Shown here: positions 34,430 through 43,293 of the stretch, in pieces
Layout: the number at the start of each line of letters is the position of its first letter
Numbering within the stretch: position 1 is the first letter of the stretch
Assembly: GCA_016929245.1 (NCBI GenBank)
Contig: JAFGJE010000235.1
Span: forward strand, 1 to 48,634
Reading direction: 5' to 3'
From: Phycisphaerae bacterium
GTDB lineage: Bacteria; Planctomycetota; Phycisphaerae; SM23-33
DNA: 48,634 nucleotides
Translations under genes and position numbers: made by a program
The notes under the pieces: generated by a model
Seen by the model: only the letters and a program-made list of their open reading frames with translations
What the model was told of the DNA's origin: nothing
Database searches by the model: none

Positions 34430-36355
34430 TTACTCGCCGGGCTCTCCCTCGCCGACGCGCAGGATGGATTCCTCGCCCATGCGCAGGCGATATCGCCGGT
34501 TCCGCCATTCCACCTCGGCGAACATCGGATCCACGTCCACCAGCGTCGCGTCGAGAATCTGATCGCCCACGTGCAGCCAGCGGCCGTTGATCGTGGCGGA
34601 GTAATTTCCGCCGGTTCCCATCATCCCGCTGAAGGTCAGGGAAATCGGTTCGACGTCCGGCGCGGGTTTCTCTTCGGCGATGGTGGGCTTCCCGGCGGGT
34701 TTGTCCCCGGCGGGAGTTTCCGAATCCGTTTCGCGCCCGGCGGTTTCGGATCCCGTCGACGGGTCGCCCGTCGATGTATCCGAAGGCGCGGGTTTTGGAA
34801 CCGGTGGAGATTGTTTGGTTTGCGGTTTGGGTTCCGCCGCTTTCGGTGCGACAGGATCGGCAGCCTTGGCAATCGCGGGGATGGTTGGGGAATCCGCGGG
34901 TTGCGGCTGGGCGTCTTCTTCAAAGATTTCCATCACCGAATCCTGTGTTTCCTCCTTGCCCGCGGAGGCCGGATCGAGGGACGGTTCCGTGGTTTGAACC
35001 GCCGAATCGTGGTTCGCCTCGGCGGATCGGGGGAATAATCTGGTTCGTTGCACCAGCAGCGCCCCGGCGGCGAACAGAAGCACCAACCCCGCGGCGATGA
35101 GTTTGGCGTTTCGACGGGCCTTCCAGTGCTCTTCGTCGCCCCGGATTTCCCGCGAATCGGCGGTGTACGGATTGGGGGGTTCGTGTTCGTGGCGATAGGC
35201 AGCCACCGTTTGCGCGAGGGGCGTCAGGGGATCGTCCTCGTGTTCCGCGGGCGGTTCCACCGACGGTTCTTCCGCCACCGCGATGATGAATTCATCCATC
35301 GGTTCTTCTTCCGGCGCGGAAAGCGGAGGATTCTCCTCGTGGGGTTCTTCCACCGCCCGAAGCGTCTGACTCGGCGGGGCCACGGGCCAATCGCCTTCTT
35401 CGGTCTCCGCGATCACGTCGACGACCACGTTTTCAATCTCTTCGTCCGTTTTCTCTTCCGCCGAAACGGAAGTCGTCGGTTCATCCTCGATCGGCCGGCC
35501 GAAGAACTCCGCCGCCCGATGCCGGAAATCCAGGATCGTCTGCTGATCCGAGTGGTCGACGGCGTCGCAACCGGCGAGGTCTTCGACTTCCTCGACGTGC
35601 TCGCCTTCGACGTTCCCGGTGACCAGCTCCTGCGCCAACATGCGATAATCCTTCGACGCGGGGCAATCCGGGGCGTATTCCAGGATGCTCTTGACGACGG
35701 CGGGGCATTCCTGGATGCGGATCGTGTTGTGGATGACGGTGCGGAAGACCTTGCCCGGCAGGGCGCGGTGCAGTTCGCTGAGGATCAGGCGGCTTAAGCG
35801 CGTCCGGGCGTCGTACCGGCACGCCAGCACGCCCATCAGTTCGATCTCGTGATCGAATCCCTGGCGGATGTCCCGCAGCATCGTCAGCAGAATCCGCAGG
35901 CCGTCCAACGCGAGAATGGACGTCTCCACGGGCACCAGCGCGTGGGTGGCCGCCAGCATGGCGTTCCCGATCAGCCGGTTTCCCAGGCTGGGCGGACAAT
36001 CCATGAGAATGTAATCATAGGATTTTTTCGCCTGCACCTCAGCCAGCACGCGGCGCAACTGCCCCCCCTGCGTGGGGCGCAGTTCATGCGCGACGGAGTC
36101 GATCTTCCCGCTGGCGGGCGCCAGATCGACGTTCGGCAGGACGTTCGGGATGGGTTCGAGCCCTTCCCCGGCGATCATCGCGTCGGCGAGGCGGGAATCG
36201 CCCTCGATTCCCAGCCATCGGGAGGAAGCCGCCTGCCCGTCCAGATCGACCACGAGCACCGACTGTCCGATCTCACCCAGGGCGGCAGCCAGGCTGACCG
36301 TGGTGGTCGTCTTGGCGGTTCCCCCCTTTTCATTGATAATTGCTACGGTCTTCAT
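34430..36355 (-). CDS. ParA/MinD-type ATPase fused to a membrane helix and a GspB-like domain
   Basis: A 641-residue fusion. Residues 1-250 are a ParA-family ATPase with the deviant Walker A KGGTAKTTT (10-18), VVDLDGQAAS (35-44) and YILMDCPPS (115-123). Residues 250-415 are an acidic, Pro/Glu-rich linker. A membrane helix spans about 417-437. Residues 438-565 are again low complexity. The C-terminal 70 residues (LTFSGMMGTGG, INGRWLHVGDQI, RNRRYRL) resemble the periplasmic domain of the type II secretion protein GspB. ParA-type ATPases position cargo on nucleoids or membranes; here the ATPase is tethered to the envelope. No family with this exact architecture was recognised. GTGAGGATAGGATC precedes the ATG. 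The next leftward gene is the RHH-like partner. Confidence 0.82.
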   Translation of the reverse strand: MKTVAIINEKGGTAKTTTTVSLAAALGEIGQSVLVVDLDGQAASSRWLGIEGDSRLADAMIAGEGLEPIPNVLPNVDLAPASGKIDSVAHELRPTQGGQLRRVLAEVQAKKSYDYILMDCPPSLGNRLIGNAMLAATHALVPVETSILALDGLRILLTMLRDIRQGFDHEIELMGVLACRYDARTRLSRLILSELHRALPGKVFRTVIHNTIRIQECPAVVKSILEYAPDCPASKDYRMLAQELVTGNVEGEHVEEVEDLAGCDAVDHSDQQTILDFRHRAAEFFGRPIEDEPTTSVSAEEKTDEEIENVVVDVIAETEEGDWPVAPPSQTLRAVEEPHEENPPLSAPEEEPMDEFIIAVAEEPSVEPPAEHEDDPLTPLAQTVAAYRHEHEPPNPYTADSREIRGDEEHWKARRNAKLIAAGLVLLFAAGALLVQRTRLFPRSAEANHDSAVQTTEPSLDPASAGKEETQDSVMEIFEEDAQPQPADSPTIPAIAKAADPVAPKAAEPKPQTKQSPPVPKPAPSDTSTGDPSTGSETAGRETDSETPAGDKPAGKPTIAEEKPAPDVEPISLTFSGMMGTGGNYSATINGRWLHVGDQILDATLVDVDPMFAEVEWRNRRYRLRMGEESILRVGEGEPGE

Positions 36356-36371
36356 GATCCTATCCTCACGA

Positions 36372-36386
36372 GTCCTGTATCAGGAC
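36372..36386. promoter_or_regulatory. Perfect inverted repeat before the ParA fusion gene, candidate operator
   Basis: GTCCTG-TAT-CAGGAC is a perfect 6-bp inverted repeat with a 3-base centre, ending 17 bases upstream of the ATG at 36355. Its position overlaps the likely leader. Such a short dyad suits a ribbon-helix-helix protein, possibly the partner encoded downstream; autoregulation is inferred. Confidence 0.45.
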
Positions 36387-36613
36387 ATTACCACACAAAG
36401 AAACCTGGGAAATCCCGTGATGGACCCGTCTGAAAATCGCACGCCGGACCTGAAGCGGGGGTAAGTGAGTCCCAACGGCCTTGATAAAACCAAACCCATC
36501 GTTCAGGTGAGGGTGCAGGGCTGCAACGGGAATTTGAGAATACGTAGACTAACGGCTCCTGCTGGCCGGCTGTGATAAATGTACGATTCTCTTAATACTC
36601 GGAGCAAAGGGGA

Positions 36614-36642
36614 AATGTGAAAATTTTACCTATTTTCACATT
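36614..36642. repeat. 10-bp inverted repeat (AATGTGAAAA / TTTTCACATT)
   Basis: AATGTGAAAA pairs exactly with TTTTCACATT across 9 bases. It lies about 260 bases before the ParA fusion start and 140 bases past the hydrolase stop. It could be a protein-binding site or transcript-end hairpin. Nothing further supports either. Confidence 0.4.
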
Positions 36643-36779
36643 CGTCTGTTTTCGTCAAAAACTACTTTTATTTCCTGATATCCTCCGTGAAAAAAAATTT
36701 CGATTTCGTCTTGACGAAACCCGACAACCCGGAAATTTCACCGCTGAGATACAGCGCGGGCGCAACCCGCGCCGAGTCT

Positions 36780-37913
36780 CTACGCGACGTCTTCCGCGAC
36801 GGGGTCGGAGAGGATGCATTCCTCGCCCACGTCCTCGCCGGCGAGGTGTTTGTCGAAGAACGCGACCGTTCGGGCGGCGTAGGATTTCGGATCGGTCACG
36901 ACGGCCTGGTTGTGCTTGGCTTTGGCGACGACCCAAAGGTACTTCGGCGTGGGAGCGGTTTCGTAGAGCATTTCGGTCTGATCCACGCGAATGTAGCTGT
37001 CCCGCTCGCCGTGGATGAAGAAGATCGGTCGCGGCTGCATGTCCCGCAGCGCCTTGCGAACGGAAGGAAAGCGGCGCTTCAGTTTCGGCTGGGCGAAGCG
37101 CATCAGGATCCAGCAAAGGAAATTCCAGAACGCCGGGGGGTGGTTCTGGTAGACCAGCTTGACGGTGGCGAAGATATGCGCCCACCGCCGCATCAGGGCG
37201 GTTAACGTGGTTTCGGTGCTGAACGCCCCGTCGGTGACGACGGCTTTGATGTTCGGATCGGCAGCGGCAGCCATTAACCCCGCCCCGGCGCCCCGGCTGA
37301 TCCCGAACAGTCCGATGCTCGGATCCCGTCCCTCCGCGCGCAACGCGGATTCCACGTACGCGCAGGCGCCCAGCGTGTCGCCGAGTTCCTTGTCGCTGGG
37401 CCATTGCAGCGGGGTGTAGTCCTTCCCGCTGGACTGCCCGTGGGCGCGGTAATCAAAGGTAAACACGTCGTACCCCACTTCCAGCAACGGCCGGGTGTAC
37501 CGGGCGCAACTGTACATGTCCGAACCGTATTCGTGGCAGAACACGACCGTTCCCTTGTACGGGACGCCCTTGGGGGCCGTTAAGTGCATCCCCCGCAGGC
37601 TCGTGCCGTCGTAGCTGCGGAAGCGGACGATTTCGCCTTCCAGGGGTTGAAAATCGACGGGATTCATCGACAGCGGCGGCGGGGTATCGACGAAGATATT
37701 CAGGCAGATGCGAATGTAATACGTCAACAGCCACAGCACGCCGATCAAAAGGCTCAAAAGGGTAGCCGCGATCGCCAGCAACGCCCAGTGCTTCGCAACC
37801 CACTCCCACGTCGCCAGGATGACAATTCCATCCGCCAATTCCGTCTCCAAAATCGTTCCAATATCGCGGCCCACAACCACCGAAACATACCCGAAGCGAT
37901 TGGAAAAAATCAA
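36780..37913 (-). CDS. Membrane-anchored alpha/beta hydrolase
   Basis: The 377-residue protein has a membrane helix at about 43-66 and then an alpha/beta-hydrolase domain. The nucleophile elbow is GISRGAG with S206. The acid is D305 in HGERDSYI, and the histidine is H334 in AKAKHNQAV. The oxyanion-type motif VVFCHEYGS lies at about 123-131. The family includes esterases, thioesterases and peptidases, and the substrate cannot be told. The start is uncertain: M1 is the first possible ATG, and no strong ribosome site is seen. It is flanked by the ParA fusion (leftward, far) and the PEP-CTERM gene. Confidence 0.78.
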   Translation of the reverse strand: MIFSNRFGYVSVVVGRDIGTILETELADGIVILATWEWVAKHWALLAIAATLLSLLIGVLWLLTYYIRICLNIFVDTPPPLSMNPVDFQPLEGEIVRFRSYDGTSLRGMHLTAPKGVPYKGTVVFCHEYGSDMYSCARYTRPLLEVGYDVFTFDYRAHGQSSGKDYTPLQWPSDKELGDTLGACAYVESALRAEGRDPSIGLFGISRGAGAGLMAAAADPNIKAVVTDGAFSTETTLTALMRRWAHIFATVKLVYQNHPPAFWNFLCWILMRFAQPKLKRRFPSVRKALRDMQPRPIFFIHGERDSYIRVDQTEMLYETAPTPKYLWVVAKAKHNQAVVTDPKSYAARTVAFFDKHLAGEDVGEECILSDPVAEDVA

Positions 37914-37961
37914 GGGATTTGGGAATTCGGATTCGGAACCGAGAACCGCGGATTGTCCGAG

Positions 37962-38007
37962 AAAAAAACCGCCGACAATCCGGGCGAAACCGGATCATCG
38001 GCGGTTT
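37962..38007 (-). terminator. Rho-independent terminator of the PEP-CTERM gene
   Basis: On the minus strand an 18-base arm (AAACCGCCGATGATCCGG) pairs almost fully with CCGGATTGTCGGCGGTTT. It is followed by a run of seven Ts (complement of 37962-37968). It begins 16 bases past the PEP-CTERM stop and should end that transcript before the hydrolase. Confidence 0.85.
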
Positions 38008-38022
38008 GCTGTTTTTTTAGTC

Positions 38023-38985
38023 TCAGGCGCGTCGTCGACGGTGCAGCAGCGCCAAACCGCCCAGGGTCAGCAGGCTTATCGTGGCCGGCTCGGGAACGGC
38101 TGTCAAGTCCATCGTCATCAAGGTAATCAGACTGTCGTAGGGGGGGCCGTCATCTATGCTGAGATCAAGCCCGGCTGTGTGCTTGTAGTGAAAGTCCAGC
38201 GTTTGCCCGGATATAACCTCGATGTACTCGTCGATCACGCACGGCTCATTGTACGTGTCCTGCCAGGAGCCGATCTTCAGCTCAAACTGCATGCTGTAGC
38301 ATTCGTCATAAAGGTGTTCGTTTTCGCCGGTCAGCGTCAACTCGCCTTGAAGGTGCAGCCACACGGAAGAGCCGGCCGGGAAATCCTCATTGGATTCCAC
38401 ATACAAAGATGCGTCACTCGTGGTCTCCAGGCCGTGTATTTCCACCTCACCGTGGGCGCTGCCGTAGGTTCCGTTCGCCTGACTGGTGGCGTCCTCAACA
38501 GTCATGATCGCGAAGACGCTCGAATGGAACCTCAGCATATTCGGCGGCACGGAGGCGTAATGGAGGTCGTGGGGGTCGTGGGCAACCTCAAGACCGACCG
38601 ACGTGTGCCCCGAGGCGCAGGCGATCTCTGCACCCTGGTTGTAGCCGGTCATGGTCGCCTGCGTCTGCGGTAAATCGACCCCAACAGCGGGGCACGGATC
38701 GGGAGGATTCACAAACGGAGGCCAGCCGAACTCCGTGCTGTATATTGCACCCGACAGGTATGGGAACCTCTCTTCCGGAGTCGCCGAGTACCCCGATCCG
38801 TCGAATGTGCCAACTCCGCCGTAACTGGTGAGATAGGTTGCCGTGGCCTGAACGTCGGAGCACGCGTGCGACCTGAACGTCAGCTCGATCTCGGGCATGG
38901 TGTCTGCACCGGCGACCGCCGTGGCGCAAACCAGCGCCAAAGCCGCAACCCACGACAAATTCCGTAACGACATGTTCTTTTTCAT
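38023..38985 (-). CDS. PEP-CTERM sorting-signal surface protein
   Basis: From the ATG at 38985 the protein has 320 residues. It has a signal peptide (MKKNMSLRNLSWVAALALVCATAVAGA) and a Ser/Thr/Gly-rich beta-type body with no recognised catalytic domain. The C-terminus is VPEPATISLLTLGGLALLHR followed by a short Arg-rich tail: the PEP motif, a hydrophobic helix and a basic end, the signal for processing by exosortase. Such proteins are exported and often displayed or released as exopolymer-associated proteins. AAGGGAGAG just before 38985 supports the start over the in-frame ATG at 39141. A terminator follows. The exosortase gene is not in this window. Confidence 0.9.
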   Translation of the reverse strand: MKKNMSLRNLSWVAALALVCATAVAGADTMPEIELTFRSHACSDVQATATYLTSYGGVGTFDGSGYSATPEERFPYLSGAIYSTEFGWPPFVNPPDPCPAVGVDLPQTQATMTGYNQGAEIACASGHTSVGLEVAHDPHDLHYASVPPNMLRFHSSVFAIMTVEDATSQANGTYGSAHGEVEIHGLETTSDASLYVESNEDFPAGSSVWLHLQGELTLTGENEHLYDECYSMQFELKIGSWQDTYNEPCVIDEYIEVISGQTLDFHYKHTAGLDLSIDDGPPYDSLITLMTMDLTAVPEPATISLLTLGGLALLHRRRRA

Positions 38986-39397
38986 CGTAACTCTCCCTTC
39001 ATAATAGGCCGGCGCACAATGCGCTCGACCAGGCTCCAATTGCCGCCTGATATCCCGGTCACACAACCGGATTATTTGCTCTTCCGCCAAACCCTGCGCC
39101 ACCGGCGCAGCCATGGTCAGAAGGATCGTTCGCGTAATCAAGACGAACTGAGAGATTATAGACTTACCTATTGGCGGGGGAACAGATCATTTTCCCCGCA
39201 CAACTTTCATCATCCCTCACGATAAGACAACGAGAATCCGCCCGACTCCACAACCAAGTTTGGCTCGGAATCATTATATTGCCCTTTGCGGATGCGCCAA
39301 AAACAAAATTTGATTAATATTGAAATTGACCTGGGACCTGGGTTTGGGGACTTGAGGTCGGCAAACCATACTCGCAAGAGGCTTACCCGGCTACGGA
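38986..39397. other. Leader of the PEP-CTERM gene and spacer to the lipid cluster
   Basis: About 410 bases separate the PEP-CTERM start from the end of the leftward ketoacyl synthase gene. The part near 39290-39330 is AT-rich. No hairpin with a T-run, promoter with both hexamers, or gene could be supported. Confidence 0.5.
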
Positions 39398-40702
39398 CTA
39401 CAGGCTACTGACTACCGACTCCCCGCCCACGAGAATGATGGTGTTGTTCTGTCCGCCGAAACCGAAGCTGTTGGACATGCAGGTTTTCACGTCGGCTTTG
39501 CGGGGTTCGTTGGGGATGTTGTCCAGGTCGCATTCCGGATCGGGCGTGTGGAGGTTGGCGGTGGGCGGTAAGATCTGGTCCCGCAACGCCATAACGCAGG
39601 TGATCAGCTCCGTCGCGCCCGCGGCGGCGATCAGGTGCCCCAGCATGCTCTTAACGCTGGACATGGGCACCTTGGGGGCGTATTCCCCGAAGACGGCCTT
39701 GACGCCCCGCGTTTCCACCTGGTCGTTCTGCTTCGTGCCCGTGCCGTGGGCGGAGATATAATCGATCTGCTCCGGCGTCACCCCCGCGTCGGCGAGCGCC
39801 GCGCGCATACTGGTCGCGGCGCCGTCGCCTTCGGGATCCTGGTCGGTAATGCGAAACGCGTCGGCGCTGGCGCCGTAGCCGATGATCTCCGCGAGAATCT
39901 TCGCCCCGCGGGACTTGGCCTGCTCGTGAGTCTCGAGGATCAGGATGCTCGCGCCCTCGCCGATGACAAACCCGTCACGGGTCATATCAAAAGGCCGACT
40001 GGACGTGGGAATGTCGTCGTTGCGGGTGGACAACGCCGTCAAACGGTTGAATCCCGTCACGCCGAACGGATGAATCATGCTGTGCGCCCCGCCGGTGATG
40101 ACGGTGTCCACGAACCCGTACCGAATCTGCATGACCGCTTCCCCGATCGCCTGGGTGGACGCGGCACAGGCGGTCAGGACGTTGAACGCCGGTCCCTGCA
40201 CGTCGAACTCTGCCGCCAGGTGCGCCAGCACCATGTTCGATTCCTGTTCCACTTCGCGATACAGTTCCATGCGCTCGAAGGCAAGGTCAGGCCAAAGGTT
40301 CGTGTCCACCTGCCGGCCGTCCCACGCCTCGATCAGGAGGGAGACGAAATTCTCGAAGTCGATGCTTCCCTCGCCGCTTCCGAGATACACGCCCAGACGT
40401 TGATGATCCAGTTCGGAGTAGGCGTCGAGTCCCGACTGCTTCCAGGCTTCGATGGCGGCAGCGAGAGTGAACTGGCAGTGTCGTCCGGCGTGCTTGTGCT
40501 TCTGGGCCGAGGGAACGCGGGCGGCGAAGTCGAAATCCTTCACCTGCGCCGCGAAGGTCGTCGGATAGGTGCTCGCGTCGAACAATCCGATCGGCGAGGG
40601 CGCCAGATCGCCCCGCAACAGCGCGGCCCAGGTGTCCTCGGCGTTGTGGGCCAGGGGATTCACGCTGCCCATTCCCGTGATGACGACGCGTCGTTTTTCC
40701 AT
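39398..40702 (-). CDS. Beta-ketoacyl-ACP synthase (KAS II / FabF-like), catalytically complete
   Basis: The 434-residue protein has the complete thiolase-fold active site: C179 in LTACAAS, H319 in SAHGTGT, K351 and H356 in VKSMLGHLIAA. It condenses an acyl-enzyme with malonyl-ACP. It begins MEKRRVVITGMGSVNPL, as FabF does. It is the last gene of a leftward cluster with a second, non-canonical synthase, hotdog dehydratase-like proteins and an ACP, so it probably makes a specialised acyl chain rather than housekeeping fatty acids. The gap to the partner synthase (about 140 bases) contains an inverted repeat. Confidence 0.93.
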   Translation of the reverse strand: MEKRRVVITGMGSVNPLAHNAEDTWAALLRGDLAPSPIGLFDASTYPTTFAAQVKDFDFAARVPSAQKHKHAGRHCQFTLAAAIEAWKQSGLDAYSELDHQRLGVYLGSGEGSIDFENFVSLLIEAWDGRQVDTNLWPDLAFERMELYREVEQESNMVLAHLAAEFDVQGPAFNVLTACAASTQAIGEAVMQIRYGFVDTVITGGAHSMIHPFGVTGFNRLTALSTRNDDIPTSSRPFDMTRDGFVIGEGASILILETHEQAKSRGAKILAEIIGYGASADAFRITDQDPEGDGAATSMRAALADAGVTPEQIDYISAHGTGTKQNDQVETRGVKAVFGEYAPKVPMSSVKSMLGHLIAAAGATELITCVMALRDQILPPTANLHTPDPECDLDNIPNEPRKADVKTCMSNSFGFGGQNNTIILVGGESVVSSL

Positions 40703-40731
40703 GCAAGCTCAATCCTCGGTAAAATGTCAGG

Positions 40732-40843
40732 GAAGAGAACGCGAATGACGCGAATCAGAACGAATAAGACGAATGTTTTTTTTCATAAAACCAATTCGCG
40801 AAATTCGTCTTCTTCGTGAAATTCGCGTTCTCTTCTCTTCTAA
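40732..40843. repeat. Large imperfect inverted repeat between the two ketoacyl synthase genes
   Basis: AGAGAACGCGAAT near 40734 pairs with ATTCGCGTTCTCT near 40823, and AAGACGAAT near 40767 pairs with ATTCGTCTT near 40802. The centre carries a T-run (40777-40785). It resembles the CACGGAG-type element between motA and motB in layout though not in sequence. Confidence 0.7.
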
Positions 40844-42156
40844 TTTTCGCTAACTTTCAACACGCAGGCGCCGCTTTGGCCTCCCACGGTGTACGCGCCG
40901 GTGACGACGTGGCGCATCTTCACCGGCCTGGTTTCGGGGGCGAAGTTCATCGCGCATCCCTCGGCGGGTCGGGTGAAATTCACCGTCGGGGGAATCACCT
41001 GCTCCGCGAGGCACTTGGCGGCCACGGACAACTGCACACCGCTGGCGCCGGCGAACATCGTTCCGGTCGCGCCGGTGAAGGACACCGCCGGAATTTCGGA
41101 CGCCCTTTCCCCCAGCGCTTCGCGCCAGGCGGCCGCCTCGACGGCGTCTTCACCCGGTACGCCCGTGCCGTACGTGACGATCGCGTCGATGTCGTCCGGG
41201 GTGATCCCCGCGGAGGAAACGGCGTTTTTGACCGCCAGTCCCAGGTGCCCCGACGTCGGGCGCAGCACGTCGATCGCCTGGGCGTCGCAGGCAGCCCCGA
41301 AACCGACCAGCTCCGCGTAGATTCGCGCCCCGCGATGTTTCGCGTACTCCATATCCTCGAGGATCAGCAATCCACCGCCCTCGCCGATGGCGGTTCCGGC
41401 GTGATCGGCGTCGAACGGCCGGACGGCCGCAGCGGGCTGATCGTTTCGCGTGGTGCAAAGGCGCTGGAGTTTCCCCTGCCGCAGCAGTCCCATGTGGTTC
41501 AGTTTGCTCTCGGCCGCTCCGGCGATCACGACGTCGGCGGCCCCGCGCCGGATGTACAGCGCGGATTCCCCGACGGCAAGGTGTCCCGAAGCGTCGCCGC
41601 AGGTGATGCAGTTGCTGGGACCTTCCGCGCCGTGAATGATCGTCACGTGGCAGGAAAGCATGTTGGGCAGGTACTTCAGCAGCCACAGCGGCGTGAGGTT
41701 GTTCATACCGCTGGTTCCCCAGGTCTTGAAATCGAACTTCCCGTCCGTCACGGAGGTGTTGACGGCGGTTCCGAGTTCGTTGAGTTCCGTACAGATCAAA
41801 CCCGCGCCGATATTGCATCCCAGGCGTTTGGAATCGACGGTCGGTTCGCCCTTGCCCTCCAGGCCTCGCGTGACCAACCCGCTGTCGAGAAACGCCAGGT
41901 CCGCCGCGGCCACGGCGATTTCGATATCGCGGGCCATCACCTTGACGGCTTTGCGGTAATTCTTGGGCACGAAATTCCGGGCGGAGAAGTCCAGCAGTTG
42001 CCCGCCGATTTTGCAGGGGAAATGCCCCGGTTCCAGCAGGGAGATTTCCGTCACCCCGCCTCGGGCGTCCCGCAGGGCGCTCCAGGTTTCGTCCATGCCC
42101 ACCCCAAGCGGCGTCACGACGCCCAGGCCCGTGATAGCCACCCGCCGATCAAGCAT
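40840..42156 (-). CDS. Non-canonical ketoacyl synthase (chain-length-factor-like partner)
   Basis: From the ATG at 42156 the protein has 438 residues and begins MLDRRVAITGLGVVTPLGVG, clearly FabF-related. The cysteine position is kept (C186 in CITCGDAS), but the first histidine is tyrosine (VTYGTGV, Y329), and the second motif, normally VKS..GH, reads SFTGATGTMF, so both the Lys and the second His are lost. Such a protein is unlikely to condense malonyl-ACP by the normal mechanism. It may pair with the complete synthase as a chain-length factor does in type II polyketide systems, or act as an acyl carrier or transfer enzyme. It overlaps the hotdog gene by 8 bases. The start at 42270 (38 residues upstream) lacks FabF similarity. 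Confidence 0.85.
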   Translation of the reverse strand: MLDRRVAITGLGVVTPLGVGMDETWSALRDARGGVTEISLLEPGHFPCKIGGQLLDFSARNFVPKNYRKAVKVMARDIEIAVAAADLAFLDSGLVTRGLEGKGEPTVDSKRLGCNIGAGLICTELNELGTAVNTSVTDGKFDFKTWGTSGMNNLTPLWLLKYLPNMLSCHVTIIHGAEGPSNCITCGDASGHLAVGESALYIRRGAADVVIAGAAESKLNHMGLLRQGKLQRLCTTRNDQPAAAVRPFDADHAGTAIGEGGGLLILEDMEYAKHRGARIYAELVGFGAACDAQAIDVLRPTSGHLGLAVKNAVSSAGITPDDIDAIVTYGTGVPGEDAVEAAAWREALGERASEIPAVSFTGATGTMFAGASGVQLSVAAKCLAEQVIPPTVNFTRPAEGCAMNFAPETRPVKMRHVVTGAYTVGGQSGACVLKVSEN

Positions 42157-42622
42157 CCTTCGCCTCCAGGAACGGTTCGACCATGCGATGCAGCGAACCG
42201 GTGAAGACGAATCGCTCGGGCAATTCCACGCCGGAAATGCTGTTGTTGGCGTGGGAGAACATGATGTCAATGTGTCCGAATTCCTCGCCGTTCTTCCGAA
42301 CGACGCCGCGAATGGACGCCGCTTCCGGGGCGATGTTTTCGATGACGGCTTCGTAGGTCAACTGGTCGCCGGGGATCGCCAGGCCGTTGAACTCGGCCTT
42401 GGTGATTTTCGCCAGCACCACGTCATGCTCGAAATTATTCGCCTGCCCGACCAGCAGTCCGCCCGTCTGGGCCATCCCCTCGATCATCAGCGAGGCGGGC
42501 ATGATCGGGCAGCCGTCCCAGTGGTCGTGAAGATGCTCCTCCGCGAGGGAGATGTTCTTCACCGACACCGCGCGCTTGCCGGGTTCAAATTCGAGAAACC
42601 GATCTATCCAAAACCAACGCAT
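42149..42622 (-). CDS. FabZ-like hotdog protein 1 (3-hydroxyacyl-ACP dehydratase family)
   Basis: A 157-residue single hotdog domain with the FabZ signature DHWDGCPIMPASLMIEGMAQ. H34 and E48 align with the catalytic histidine and glutamate. The usual HFPG core reads HWDG, so activity may be altered. FabZ-type enzymes remove water from 3-hydroxyacyl-ACP; related hotdogs also act as thioesterases. It shares the position of H34/E48 with hotdog protein 2, indicating an ancient duplication. It overlaps the non-canonical synthase start by 8 bases. Confidence 0.86.
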   Translation of the reverse strand: MRWFWIDRFLEFEPGKRAVSVKNISLAEEHLHDHWDGCPIMPASLMIEGMAQTGGLLVGQANNFEHDVVLAKITKAEFNGLAIPGDQLTYEAVIENIAPEAASIRGVVRKNGEEFGHIDIMFSHANNSISGVELPERFVFTGSLHRMVEPFLEAKDA

Positions 42623-42724
42623 GAAAATCTCCGCGTACCGAAAAACCTCGCGGCGCGTCCGTCCGTAGGGACGCCGCGCGCCGCGACGCGCGTCCGCGCG
42701 CCCGGAAAAACGAACGTCGAAACC

Positions 42725-43114
42725 CTAGCCGTTGACCTTCGTCATCACGTAGTTGACGATGGTCTGCACCTTGAACAGTTCGGCCATCTTGTTGATGTCC
42801 GGATCCTGCTCGAATTCGCTGAAATCGGCGTGCGGCATGCGTTCCTTCAACTGCGTCAGACCGGCGTCGGTCAGTTTTCCGTTCTGGACGAATTCCGGAT
42901 TGTTGAGGATGTTGTCGGGAAACAGTTCGCCGCGGGGAATCTTGATGTCAAACGTCTTTTCCAGGCGGAAGACAATGTCCAGAAAATCGATGGACTCGGC
43001 CCCCAGATCGCCCGTCAGCGTCGCTTCGGGGGTCACTTCGTCGTCATCCACGCCCAGCGCCTCGACCAACGTTTCGGTCACCTTCTCCAGTACATCCTGT
43101 TCGCTCATCGCCAT
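42725..43114 (-). CDS. Acyl carrier protein with an extended helix II-III segment
   Basis: From the ATG at 43114 the protein has 129 residues. The phosphopantetheine site is S41 in DLGAESIDFLDIVF, within a normal ACP helix II. Between helix II and the final helix there is an insert of about 40 residues (from IPRGELFPDN to about FEQDPDINK), making it much longer than a normal 78-residue ACP. AAGGAGA before 43114 fixes the start; upstream codons to 43183 lack ACP similarity. It would carry acyl intermediates between the cluster's hotdogs and synthases. The insert may select its partners. Confidence 0.9.
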   Translation of the reverse strand: MAMSEQDVLEKVTETLVEALGVDDDEVTPEATLTGDLGAESIDFLDIVFRLEKTFDIKIPRGELFPDNILNNPEFVQNGKLTDAGLTQLKERMPHADFSEFEQDPDINKMAELFKVQTIVNYVMTKVNG

Positions 43115-43293
43115 AATTGAGAATCTCCTTATCGAACTATAGTTCGACCTGTATGTTCCGGCGTTTCTGTTTGTATCCTTCACCCGTCCGTGGGTGTTTC
43201 CTTATGTATCGAGTCGGCGGGGGAAAGTCAACGATCCCCATCGCCGTTTTCTTCCGGTGTCTCACGACGCGGCGTTCTTCGGGCGCCGGATCG

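Larger units (their letters stand above)
36356..36779. other. Intergenic stretch upstream of the ParA fusion gene
   Basis: This 424-base stretch contains two inverted repeats (36372-36386 and 36614-36642), an AT-rich core near 36600-36700 and no convincing gene or RNA. The ParA-fusion promoter should lie close to 36390-36450 on the minus strand; no consensus hexamer could be assigned with confidence. Confidence 0.55.
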
